A stretch of 6,234 bases of DNA, taken from positions 1-6,234 of the forward strand of contig JAHEME010000190.1 in assembly GCA_024643825.1 (NCBI GenBank), written 5' to 3'. Origin of the DNA: Chloroflexota bacterium (GTDB taxonomy: Bacteria > Chloroflexota > Anaerolineae > Aggregatilineales > UBA3940). The position numbers were made by a program, and so were the translations under genes. The notes under the pieces were generated by a model. The model saw nothing but the letters and a program-made list of their open reading frames with translations. It did no database searches and was not told the origin of the DNA. Positions 1-5,938 of the stretch are shown here, in pieces. Numbering within the stretch: position 1 is the stretch's first letter; the number at the start of each line of letters is the position of its first letter.

Positions 1-15
1 TGTAGACGGCAACAT
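1..15 (-). CDS. 5' end of an unidentified gene (first five codons only)
   Basis: A minus-strand ATG at 15-13 opens a frame that reads M-L-P-S-T before leaving the window. It is supported mainly by a textbook Shine-Dalgarno, AGGAGGT, five bases upstream. It has the same orientation as every other gene here and follows the LLM oxidoreductase after a 118-base gap, so it may be the next member of the cluster or the start of a new unit. Five residues do not allow any identification. Confidence 0.5.
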
Positions 16-20
16 TGCTT

Positions 21-27
21 ACCTCCT
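21..27 (-). promoter_or_regulatory. Strong ribosome binding site of the downstream truncated gene
   Basis: The minus strand reads AGGAGGT, then AAGCA, then ATG. This is the strongest Shine-Dalgarno in the window and is what makes the five-codon gene at 1-15 believable. Confidence 0.6.
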
Positions 28-56
28 GAAAGAATACCAGTTAGCAGGTAACGGCT

Positions 57-72
57 CGGCGGTCAACCGCCG
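57..72. repeat. Inverted repeat, 7-bp stem with minimal loop
   Basis: CGGCGGT-CA-ACCGCCG forms a perfect 7-bp inverted repeat (a 6-bp stem if a 4-base loop is required). It lies in the gap between the LLM gene stop and the next start codon. No T-run follows on the minus strand, so it is not a classic intrinsic terminator. It could be an operator, part of a structured leader or chance in GC-rich DNA. Confidence 0.4.
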
Positions 73-110
73 GATGCTGCGAGATCTGTTGCAGATAGCA
101 AAGCAGCATC
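73..110. repeat. Inverted repeat with nested hairpin after the LLM gene
   Basis: GATGCTGC (73-80) is repeated inverted as GCAGCATC (103-110), and inside the loop ATCTG (84-88) pairs with CAGAT (92-96). The result is an 8-bp outer stem, an internal bulge and a 5-bp inner stem. It begins 24 bases past the LLM stop codon and abuts the next inverted repeat. A transcript 3' end or a structured 5' leader is possible, but there is no U-tract. Confidence 0.4.
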
Positions 111-133
111 ATATGGTCTGGCGCAGCGAACCC

Positions 134-988
134 TTACCCCACGCTGATCTGCGGAATCACTTCGCTGGCCAGCCGGGCAACGATATCGTCCGGGTAAGGG
201 TAGCGTAGGTTCATAATCAGAATGGTCGCCCCGGCATCGGCATAACCCTGGAGAAGGGCTGCTGTACCTTTAAGGTCATCGTAGTCCACGCGCATCTGAA
301 CGGAAAGCGGCAGACTATCCGGATCGCGGCCTACATCCGAACAGTGGCGATGGAGTACTTCCGCTTTCTGAATAAACTCCTCGACCGAGCGACCCTGATA
401 ATTCCAGAAGTCGGCGTGCTCGGCGACGATGCGCAGCGTAAGCTGCTCTCCGCTGCCGCCGATCACAAGGGGCGGGTGCGGCTGCTGAATAGGCTTGGGT
501 GCGAGGCGTGCTTCCTGAAGCTGGTAGTAGCGACCTTCGAAGCTCGTCACAGACTCAGTCAATAGCTTCTTGATGACCTGACATGCTTCCCCCAGACGGC
601 GAATCCGCTCACCGGGAGCATAGAGAGGAATGCCCATGCTCTGGTGTTCATACTCGTTCCAGCCTGCTCCCAGGCCGATATTGAGACGCCCGTTGGACAT
701 CACGTCAATAGTGGCTGCCATATGAGCCAGCACAGCCGGATGCCGATAGGTGTTGCCAGTGACCATCAGGCCGACGCGAATGCGTTCAGTTCTGGCGGCC
801 AGATTCGATAGCAGCGTCCAGCCCTCGTAGCATGGGCCGTCCACGTCTCCATGAATAGGGTTCATGTGGTCAAACAGCCAGGCGTGCTCGAAGACGGGAT
901 TGGCGTCAGCCGCCTGCCAGACTTTGAGCATGGCGGGATAGGTCGTGTTGTGTGGGGCTGTTTTGATTCCAAAGCTCAGTTCACTCAT
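134..988 (-). CDS. LLM-class flavin/F420-dependent oxidoreductase
   Basis: A 284-residue luciferase-like monooxygenase-superfamily protein, expected to be a cytoplasmic TIM barrel using reduced F420 or FMN. The N-terminal strand (SFGIKTAP, residues 5-12) is followed by an FDH motif (39-41). The family-typical stretch GLGAGWNEYEHQSMGI lies at about 105-120, then PGERIRRLGEA (125-135), FEGRYYQL (150-157) and the C-terminal-barrel motif PPLVIGGSGEQLTLRI (172-187). This pattern resembles the TIGR03560-type F420-dependent subfamily. Family members oxidise or reduce diverse small organics, and the substrate here is unknown. I chose the start at 988 because GGAGG sits 8 bases before it; an in-frame ATG at 1003 adds five residues but its GAGG is only 3 bases away. 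It follows the ferredoxin gene by 69 bases, probably in the same transcript. The fold is secure; cofactor choice (F420 versus FMN) is inference. Confidence 0.93.
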   Translation of the reverse strand: MSELSFGIKTAPHNTTYPAMLKVWQAADANPVFEHAWLFDHMNPIHGDVDGPCYEGWTLLSNLAARTERIRVGLMVTGNTYRHPAVLAHMAATIDVMSNGRLNIGLGAGWNEYEHQSMGIPLYAPGERIRRLGEACQVIKKLLTESVTSFEGRYYQLQEARLAPKPIQQPHPPLVIGGSGEQLTLRIVAEHADFWNYQGRSVEEFIQKAEVLHRHCSDVGRDPDSLPLSVQMRVDYDDLKGTAALLQGYADAGATILIMNLRYPYPDDIVARLASEVIPQISVG

Positions 989-996
989 CGATATGG

Positions 997-1001
997 CCTC
1001 C
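997..1001 (-). promoter_or_regulatory. Ribosome binding site deciding the LLM gene start
   Basis: The minus strand reads GGAGG, 8 bases, ATG (988). This site overlaps the alternative ATG at 1003 and favours the shorter protein, whose N-terminus (MSELSFGI) places the first barrel strand directly after the start, as is usual in this family. Confidence 0.55.
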
Positions 1002-1057
1002 ATTCACCTCAATCAATATGGCGTCCAATTCGCTATCTCAGCAGTATTGTTTGCCTG

Positions 1058-1348
1058 TCATAATTCAGGGGTGTCATCCGGCATAGACCCATCATCCGGT
1101 ACAGGTATGCCCAGCAGAGTTCGCACATCGGTGGTGCAGTTGAGCATCTGCGGAGGGAAGATGACGGTGATGGCGTTGGTCGGGCATTTGTCGGCGCAGA
1201 TGCCACAATACCAGCATTCATCTGGATACTTTACCACTGGGAGTTGATCGGGCGTGATGCGATAGATGATGTCGCCCGGACAGAAGTAGTCGCATATGGT
1301 GCAGCCCTGCGTGCAAGCATCTTCGTTGATCACAATCGGCATGGTCAC
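1058..1348 (-). CDS. Two-cluster [4Fe-4S] ferredoxin-like protein, AprB-related
   Basis: A 96-residue cytoplasmic iron-sulfur protein, probably the electron-transfer partner of the flavoprotein just upstream. Two cluster motifs are visible: C12-x3-C16-x2-C19-x3-C23-P and C45-x2-C48-x2-C51-x3-C55-P. The second, in CWYCGICADKCPTNAI, closely resembles the AprB (adenylylsulfate reductase beta) motif as I remember it. True AprB is about 150 residues with a long C-terminal tail; this protein keeps only about 40 residues after the second cluster, ending in an acidic, proline-rich tail. The first motif has three rather than two residues between its first two cysteines. The start is GTG, because GGAGG lies 9 bases before it; an ATG two codons later would be 15 bases away. 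It begins 41 bases after the flavoprotein stop, which supports a two-subunit enzyme. The iron-sulfur assignment is secure; the partner is inferred. Confidence 0.92.
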   Translation of the reverse strand: MTMPIVINEDACTQGCTICDYFCPGDIIYRITPDQLPVVKYPDECWYCGICADKCPTNAITVIFPPQMLNCTTDVRTLLGIPVPDDGSMPDDTPEL

Positions 1349-1357
1349 GGTTTAATT

Positions 1358-1362
1358 CCTCC
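1358..1362 (-). promoter_or_regulatory. Ribosome binding site deciding the ferredoxin GTG start
   Basis: GGAGG on the minus strand is followed by AATTAAACC and then GTG (1348-1346). The spacing of 9 supports the GTG over the ATG at 1342, which would have a spacing of 15. Confidence 0.55.
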
Positions 1363-1389
1363 GAGGGCAGGGCTGAACATGATGGTATC

Positions 1390-3156
1390 TCAACTTTCAG
1401 TGAGTGTAGAGGGTCTGCTTATGGGTTCAGGCGGAGAGGATGAGAGGCCAGTCGGACGTGACGTAACCTGCAACTCATCTTCGACCATCTCAACCATGAA
1501 CATTCGAAGCCCCGTCTGATCATCCGTCTGGGGAAAATCAACTCGGACGTGGGCTGCCCCCCCTCGCGATTCACGCCGCTCAAGAGCGGTGGTAGCTAAC
1601 GTCTCAGCCATCATACGGATGTTGCGCGCCTCGTAGACCCGCATCAGGCCATGATGGTCACCAGCCTCCAGATCAGACTCGCGATTGTGCAGGGCCTTAA
1701 GTCGCTGGATGGCCTCCTTCATGCGACGTTCTTCGCGGCGGTAGCCGATATAATCAGTTACAATCGACCGCACCTCATCCTCAAAAGCGTGGAAGCTGAG
1801 ACCGCCTTTCATTGCCAGTGGGCGAATGACATCCTTTACTATGTGCGCAGTTTGCTCTTTGTCCAGATGTGTAGGTGGGGGTTGAGCCACAGCGTATCGC
1901 CCGGCGCTCTGACCCGCGAGATAGCCCATGACGGATGCGCCTGCGATCCCCGCACTCATGGATGAACAATCCCCTGCGGCAAAAATGCCGGGAATCGAAC
2001 TGGTTCCTTCAGGGTCAATGTGAATGCCGCTCCCCCGGAAATAAACACCGCCGCGTCGCACCGATAACTCGGTGAAGCTGATCTCGAACGGTTCACGGGT
2101 TAGATCGATGTGCTTTTGTTTGAAGAAGGTTGGCATGGCAGGCCGATCTACCCCCAGGGTATTGACCAGGCGATCAATGTCACCCGGTGGCAGGTGTCGG
2201 CAGTCGAAATAGATCGGGCCGCGTCCTTCGAGAATCTCAGTCGCTACACCGTGCGTGAGGTCAGTTCGCCGGGCACGCTCGCCATTTGGATGGTAGCGAA
2301 ACATGAATCGCTCACCCAGAGAATTGATGACATAGGCTCCACCGCCAACAAAGGCATTCATGCCCTGGCTGGAGTATCCTTTGGGGCTGAGGGTGCTTTC
2401 GGTGAATTCCATATTCGCGAGGCGCGCCCCGGCTCGCAGCGCCATCGCCTGTCCATCGCCAGTGTTATAGGGAAGATGCCAGCTATCAAAAGGAATGCCG
2501 GAGGCGTTTCGTGACAGGCGATTCACATCTCCTGTGGCGAGGATCACGGCGCGTGCGAGGATAAGATAGACTTCACCCGTTCTGATGTTGAAAGCGACTG
2601 CGCCCCTGGGCCGCCCTTCTTCCATCAGAACATCTTTCACCATGGTGCGCTCCAGGATGCGGGCACCAGCCTGTCGTGCGGCTCGTCCAATGATGTGCTT
2701 GAAGTTGCTTCCATCAAAGTTGATGGTGTATTCACCGGGAAGACCAAACACGCGATGCCGGTAATAAGGTGCATCGGGCGCTTCTGGATCGTGGAAATCC
2801 ACTCCCATTTTCTCCAGCATATGTACCATCTCAGGCAGCCCCCGCACCAGTTTCTCAGCCACATCCAGATCGGTCACCCCTTCGGTCAGAGAGGGGATGT
2901 AGTTCAGGAGAAAATCTGGCGTATCCCATTCCTGTCCATTGTGGAGGATAGCGAAGAAGTGATCCACTCCGCCGCCCACGCTCCCACTGCGCTCAATGCG
3001 TCCACCTTTATCACACACGACTACACGAGCACCTGACTTAGCCGCGCCGACAACAGCCAGACACCCGGCGACACCGCCACCAATCACCAGAACATCGGCT
3101 TCAATCATGTGAACAGGGCTATCGGATGGTTGCAGTGGATCTGTGAATTTCGACAT
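1390..3156 (-). CDS. FAD-binding oxidoreductase, AprA/fumarate reductase flavoprotein-like
   Basis: A 588-residue cytoplasmic flavoprotein. The N-terminal Rossmann dinucleotide fold is DVLVIGGGVAG (21-31), with the ribose-binding acid D49 at the end of strand 2. RSGSVGGGVDHFFA (56-69) matches the FAD/active-site loop of the AprA group, ILATGD is at 205-210, and the second FAD motif, IPGIFAAGDCSS, is at 388-399. The C-terminal helical domain carries ARNIRMMAETLATTALERRESRG-type sequence (510-532), a hallmark of SdhA/FrdA/AprA proteins. It precedes an AprB-like iron-sulfur gene by 41 bases, so a two-subunit flavo-iron-sulfur enzyme is likely. By eye, the FHPTG-type active-site histidine segment of SdhA/FrdA is FTESTLSPKG (251-260), and the arginine expected near the AprA substrate site is not evident. 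It is probably neither a fumarate nor an APS reductase, although automatic annotation may use either name. The start is supported by GGAG at spacing 9. Confidence 0.92.
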   Translation of the reverse strand: MSKFTDPLQPSDSPVHMIEADVLVIGGGVAGCLAVVGAAKSGARVVVCDKGGRIERSGSVGGGVDHFFAILHNGQEWDTPDFLLNYIPSLTEGVTDLDVAEKLVRGLPEMVHMLEKMGVDFHDPEAPDAPYYRHRVFGLPGEYTINFDGSNFKHIIGRAARQAGARILERTMVKDVLMEEGRPRGAVAFNIRTGEVYLILARAVILATGDVNRLSRNASGIPFDSWHLPYNTGDGQAMALRAGARLANMEFTESTLSPKGYSSQGMNAFVGGGAYVINSLGERFMFRYHPNGERARRTDLTHGVATEILEGRGPIYFDCRHLPPGDIDRLVNTLGVDRPAMPTFFKQKHIDLTREPFEISFTELSVRRGGVYFRGSGIHIDPEGTSSIPGIFAAGDCSSMSAGIAGASVMGYLAGQSAGRYAVAQPPPTHLDKEQTAHIVKDVIRPLAMKGGLSFHAFEDEVRSIVTDYIGYRREERRMKEAIQRLKALHNRESDLEAGDHHGLMRVYEARNIRMMAETLATTALERRESRGGAAHVRVDFPQTDDQTGLRMFMVEMVEDELQVTSRPTGLSSSPPEPISRPSTLTES

Positions 3157-3160
3157 AGAG

Positions 3161-3170
3161 TGGAGCTCCA
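3161..3170. repeat. 10-bp palindrome over the flavoprotein ribosome binding site
   Basis: TGGAGCTCCA is a perfect 10-bp palindrome containing the GGAG Shine-Dalgarno (3166-3169 on the minus strand) of the flavoprotein gene. With no loop it cannot fold on itself. It may be only a coincidence of the Shine-Dalgarno sequence and its complement. Confidence 0.3.
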
Positions 3171-3199
3171 GAAAGAAGGTACAAAAGCGACCGATACTT

Positions 3200-3227
3200 A
3201 GTATAGAATTGTCTCAGCGTCAATCGA
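3200..3227 (-). promoter_or_regulatory. Weak candidate internal promoter before the flavoprotein gene
   Basis: The 111-base gap between the M24 gene stop and the flavoprotein start is AT-richer than its surroundings. On the minus strand it has TATACT (3205-3200, 5 of 6 to the -10 consensus), with only a poor -35 (TCGATT, 3227-3222) at spacing 16. A better -35, TTGACG (3223-3218), is only 12 bases away. The -10 overlaps a small inverted repeat, ATACT-T-AGTAT (3194-3204). I see no other element in this gap. Confidence 0.25.
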
Positions 3228-3267
3228 CTTAATCAATAATCTGGCCGGGCAGCACCGCCCCAATCTC

Positions 3268-4434
3268 TCAATGGATGCTCTGGAAGAAGCCCATCGGATA
3301 CTTCTGCATGGATACCGCACCCGCGGCAGTGATCTCCAGAAGGTTGCCCACCTGGAGCCCCGCGCCGGTCTTCGGATCATAGACGTTGGGTTGCACTACA
3401 ACGACCATGTGTTCCTCAAAGATAAAGTCCTCTGGCTGGGGCTGATTGGCTGTCGCACGTGTTCGCAGCACGGGCGCCAGATAGCCCAGACCGTAGCCAT
3501 GCAGCAAGTCATCGCACACACTGAGATTGGCCTGCTCGATCATCTGTGCCGCATCTAATACCTGTCTGGTGGTTGCGCCCGGCTTTAGCACGGAAGCGAT
3601 CTGCTCATAGGTCTCAAGCGCAATCTCGTAAATGCGCTGATAGGCAGCAGTGGGCGGCTGCCCGATGGCAATCGAACGGTGAATCTGCCCCGCATAGCCT
3701 CCAACCCCGGCGCTGAGTTCCGAAATGACCACATCCCCGACAGCCAGCCGCCGCGCGGTCTGTGTCTGGGCGGGCACATACGATTGAGGAGATTGCATGG
3801 GCGTCGAACTGAGAAAGTGAATGCCGTGATCCCCCCCCGCAGCGGTGTAGGCAGCCTCGATGGCAGCTACCAACTCGAATTCACTCACGCCGGGGGCTGC
3901 TGTCTCGATCAGGGCCTGCATCGCGAGGTCGGTGAAGGCGGCTCCCTGCCGCAGCCATTCGAGTTCCTCATTACTTTTGACCAACCGCAGACCATTGTAA
4001 CCCTTCCCCGCCGGGATAAACTCGATCTCCGGGAAGCGTGCTTGCAAAGCATTGAAATCATTGAAGGGAATGCGCCCCACGATCCCAACGCGCCCCTGCC
4101 CAATATCGTTTGCAGCCAGCACATCGGCGGCTGCGGCTGCTGAATCAGCGCCTCCTGCCCAGCGCGTATCTTCAATGACAGACACTCGCTGCGCATCAGG
4201 AACGTGATTGAACAGGTTTGTGAGCAGCGTCGGTTCCCCCTCATGGGGCCAGATTAGATAGGTATCGTGGCGCGGTGCGAAGTTGGACAGCCAGGTGATT
4301 CCCTGTCCGCCGTAGCGATTGCCATACAGGATCAGAGCGGCGAGGTCTTCCCTGTCCATCCACTGGCGAAGCAGTTGATAACGCCGCCGATACTCGTCAG
4401 CAGAGAAGCGCAGGACATCGGGATTAGAAATCAT
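3268..4434 (-). CDS. M24/creatinase-fold protein lacking the metal site (copy 1)
   Basis: A 388-residue, probably cytoplasmic protein with the two-domain layout of creatinase and aminopeptidase P. The N-terminal creatinase domain (about 10-150) includes FSADEYRRRYQLLRQWM and LAALILYGN; the C-terminal pita-bread domain spans about 155-385. Canonical M24 peptidases bind two metals through D, D, H, E, E. By eye these align with E239, Q250 (in SELSAGVGGYAGQIHRS), L316 (HGYGLGY, 312-318), Q348 (MVVVVQPN) and G363, so all five ligands are replaced. The position of creatinase His232, 17 residues before the first acid, is A222. The fold is intact and the frame open, so this looks like a repurposed enzyme or non-catalytic protein rather than a decaying gene. 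The start has GAGG at spacing 7 and lies 52 bases after the upstream paralogue. Ordinary annotation would be Xaa-Pro peptidase; I doubt it. Confidence 0.88.
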   Translation of the reverse strand: MISNPDVLRFSADEYRRRYQLLRQWMDREDLAALILYGNRYGGQGITWLSNFAPRHDTYLIWPHEGEPTLLTNLFNHVPDAQRVSVIEDTRWAGGADSAAAAADVLAANDIGQGRVGIVGRIPFNDFNALQARFPEIEFIPAGKGYNGLRLVKSNEELEWLRQGAAFTDLAMQALIETAAPGVSEFELVAAIEAAYTAAGGDHGIHFLSSTPMQSPQSYVPAQTQTARRLAVGDVVISELSAGVGGYAGQIHRSIAIGQPPTAAYQRIYEIALETYEQIASVLKPGATTRQVLDAAQMIEQANLSVCDDLLHGYGLGYLAPVLRTRATANQPQPEDFIFEEHMVVVVQPNVYDPKTGAGLQVGNLLEITAAGAVSMQKYPMGFFQSIH

Positions 4435-4441
4435 GGCTTAG

Positions 4442-4445
4442 CCTC
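4442..4445 (-). promoter_or_regulatory. Ribosome binding site of M24 copy 1
   Basis: GAGG on the minus strand sits 7 bases before the ATG at 4434 within a 52-base gap after the paralogue stop. I see no convincing promoter or terminator in that gap, so read-through from the upstream gene is expected. Confidence 0.5.
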
Positions 4446-4486
4446 ATCTCAAACGCGACCAGGTTCTCGTATAATAAGAAACAATA

Positions 4487-5761
4487 TTAGGATGCAACGG
4501 CGATCTCATCAACCGGGAAAGGTGTCAGATCGTGTTTGCCATCAGCGGTGATGGCATAGCTGCGCCCCATGACCATTCCATAGATGCCCTGGGCGTCTAT
4601 CGGTGTGATGGCAATTGCATAGACTCCTCCAGGATGAATCACTTCTTCTCCCTGCCCGGCGCTGATCTTGTTGACCCTGATACGTGGCAAGGAGGTGACC
4701 ATATCCATTCCGTCAACCATCCCAGGGCGAGACTGCGCCCCGTGCTTTCGAAAGTGCTGACCAGCCTGCTGCACATCGCTGAGTGTCCGGCCTGGCTGCA
4801 ATCGATCATGGAGGGCACGAAAACCACCCAGGACGACCTTCTCATAGAAAGTACGATAGGCCTCCGTCGGTGGGCCGACAGAAATGGGATGAGCGAACTT
4901 CGCGCCGTAGCCCTTGTAGGTGGCAATGATCTCGTTGATGATGATATCCCCTTCCTTCAGAACGCGGTGAGATGGAAAGGGATTGGCGAAGACCAGCCGG
5001 GGATCATGCATGGAGGTTGAACCGACCATCATTAACGGTGCTCGCCCGCCACCGTTCAAGATGGCGTACGTGCCTGCCGCTGCAAGCTGGTACTCCAATG
5101 CGCCGGGGCGGGCCGCTGCGATGATCGCCTTGATGGCCGCGACCGCCAGTTCCCCGGCCTTCGCTGCGGCTGCGATCTCTTCGTCACTCTTGATCGCTGC
5201 CAGATCGTGGAGCAGATCGGGTAGAAACTCGAAGGTCGCCCCAGGAAGACGCTTCTCCAGTTCCCGGAAACACATCAGCCCCATGTATTCTACGCCGTTG
5301 CGGTCGGCAGCAGTGATACCGATGCAACCTGTCTGCAATCCTAATTCTTCCAGACGATCAGCGATCACCTTTCCGTACTGTCCGCGTTCGGAATCGCGCA
5401 CATCTTTGATGCCGACCATCTGGCGAACGGCCTCGATGTGGCATCCGGCGTGTGCATAGATCAACGTTGGCTCACCGTTCCTGGGTAGGACAACATACTG
5501 GCACATCGCCCGGTCATCGAGCAGCCCGGTTGCCCAGGTTACAAAACGACCAACACTGTAGATGTTGGGGCTTCCGGTCAGGATGAGGGCATCTAACCCA
5601 TCACGCTCCATGATCTGGCGCGCAAGGGTGTGCCGCCTTTCGTACTCAGCATCAGAGAATTTGTCATAGACCGTATCGGTATACCAGGGGGAGTTGTAGA
5701 TGGCGGAGAAATTTCCTGGCTTGTCGAGATCGTATCGAACTTCGTTCCAGTCATTCGCCAT
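4487..5761 (-). CDS. M24/creatinase-fold protein lacking the metal site (copy 2)
   Basis: A 424-residue paralogue of the 3268-4434 product. Shared features are FSDAEYERRHTLARQIM (35-51), LDALILTG (56-63) and the whole C-terminal pita-bread domain (about 185-420). It has an extra hydrophilic N-terminal segment of about 30 residues with several tryptophans and tyrosines, and no signal peptide. By eye the five M24 metal-ligand positions read E277, K288 (in NEIIATYKGYGAKFAHP), M354, A384 and G399. The creatinase His position is N260, though H252 and H265 lie nearby. Metal-dependent peptidase activity is therefore unlikely. A TTG 18 bases upstream could extend the frame by six codons, but only the ATG at 5761 has a Shine-Dalgarno (AAAGGGGA, spacing 6). 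The C-terminal 95 residues are about half identical to the truncated gene at 5939-6234. The natural comparison set is creatinase, ectoine hydrolase and DddP rather than prolidases. Confidence 0.88.
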   Translation of the reverse strand: MANDWNEVRYDLDKPGNFSAIYNSPWYTDTVYDKFSDAEYERRHTLARQIMERDGLDALILTGSPNIYSVGRFVTWATGLLDDRAMCQYVVLPRNGEPTLIYAHAGCHIEAVRQMVGIKDVRDSERGQYGKVIADRLEELGLQTGCIGITAADRNGVEYMGLMCFRELEKRLPGATFEFLPDLLHDLAAIKSDEEIAAAAKAGELAVAAIKAIIAAARPGALEYQLAAAGTYAILNGGGRAPLMMVGSTSMHDPRLVFANPFPSHRVLKEGDIIINEIIATYKGYGAKFAHPISVGPPTEAYRTFYEKVVLGGFRALHDRLQPGRTLSDVQQAGQHFRKHGAQSRPGMVDGMDMVTSLPRIRVNKISAGQGEEVIHPGGVYAIAITPIDAQGIYGMVMGRSYAITADGKHDLTPFPVDEIAVAS

Positions 5762-5767
5762 TAATGG

Positions 5768-5775
5768 TCCCCTTT
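5768..5775 (-). promoter_or_regulatory. Ribosome binding site deciding the start of M24 copy 2
   Basis: AAAGGGGA on the minus strand lies six bases before ATG 5761. The upstream TTG at 5779 has no purine-rich site at a suitable distance, so the protein begins MANDW. Confidence 0.5.
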
Positions 5776-5813
5776 CCAAAGTGAACGCCGACGTTCTGGG
5801 TTCGAATGCGGTA

Positions 5814-5842
5814 ACTATAGGTACGTGGGAATACGATTTCAG
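5814..5842 (-). promoter_or_regulatory. Candidate sigma70-type promoter for M24 copy 2 and downstream genes
   Basis: On the minus strand CTGAAA (5842-5837, 4 of 6) and TATAGT (5819-5814, 5 of 6) are separated by exactly 17 bases. Transcription would start near 5807, giving a leader of about 46 bases before ATG 5761. It lies directly after the hairpin at 5850-5877, consistent with termination of one unit and start of the next. Without expression data this is only a pattern match. Confidence 0.4.
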
Positions 5843-5849
5843 GCGAAGA

Positions 5850-5877
5850 GCAGGAGCGGATTACGATCCGCTCCTGC
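5850..5877 (-). terminator. 12-bp perfect hairpin, likely terminator of the upstream M24 gene
   Basis: GCAGGAGCGGAT, loop TACG, then ATCCGCTCCTGC form a perfect 12-bp GC-rich stem with a 4-base loop. It starts 61 bases after the stop codon of the truncated M24 gene in the direction of transcription. The following minus-strand bases (TCTTCGCCTG) contain only a weak U-tract, so termination may be partial or Rho-assisted. The 159-base gap holding it has no gene. Confidence 0.6.
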
Positions 5878-5894
5878 CAATCCTGAACTACTTA

Positions 5895-5906
5895 CCAGTT
5901 AACTGG
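5895..5906. repeat. 12-bp perfect palindrome, operator-like
   Basis: CCAGTTAACTGG is a perfect 12-bp palindrome between the truncated M24 gene stop and the 12-bp hairpin. It could be a regulator binding site or chance. A 14-base stretch including it (5893-5906) resembles 35-48 at 12 of 14 positions. Directly beside it GATGG-CT-CCATC (5906-5917) forms a small hairpin. Confidence 0.3.
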
Positions 5907-5938
5907 ATGGCTCCATCGCCGCCGAATGACACTTCGTA

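Noticed and set aside
2..208. Plus-strand open frame reaching a TAG at 206-208, possibly the end of a convergent gene
   Set aside because: It overlaps 75 bases of the well-supported LLM gene, covers a strong minus-strand Shine-Dalgarno and start, and its translation resembles no family I know. It is best read as a shadow frame.
1390..3156. Calling the flavoprotein and ferredoxin genes aprA and aprB
   Set aside because: The beta-like subunit is far too short and the AprA substrate-site residues are not evident, so gene symbols would overstate the case.
3241..3260. GC-rich partial inverted repeat (GGGC...GCCC) just after the M24 copy 1 stop as a terminator
   Set aside because: The stem is only about four clean pairs plus a wobble and has no U-tract, too weak to call.
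3679..4143. Plus-strand 154-codon frame antisense to M24 copy 1
   Set aside because: It lies wholly within a gene with clear homology on the other strand, has no recognisable domain, and has the composition expected of a frame opposite GC-rich coding DNA.
4532..5459. Plus-strand frames of 162 and 158 codons antisense to M24 copy 2
   Set aside because: They are low-complexity, serine/alanine-rich or featureless translations opposite a conserved gene; shadows.
5762..5779. Upstream TTG start adding six residues to M24 copy 2
   Set aside because: No Shine-Dalgarno precedes it, and the putative extension codons contain the purine-rich site that serves ATG 5761.
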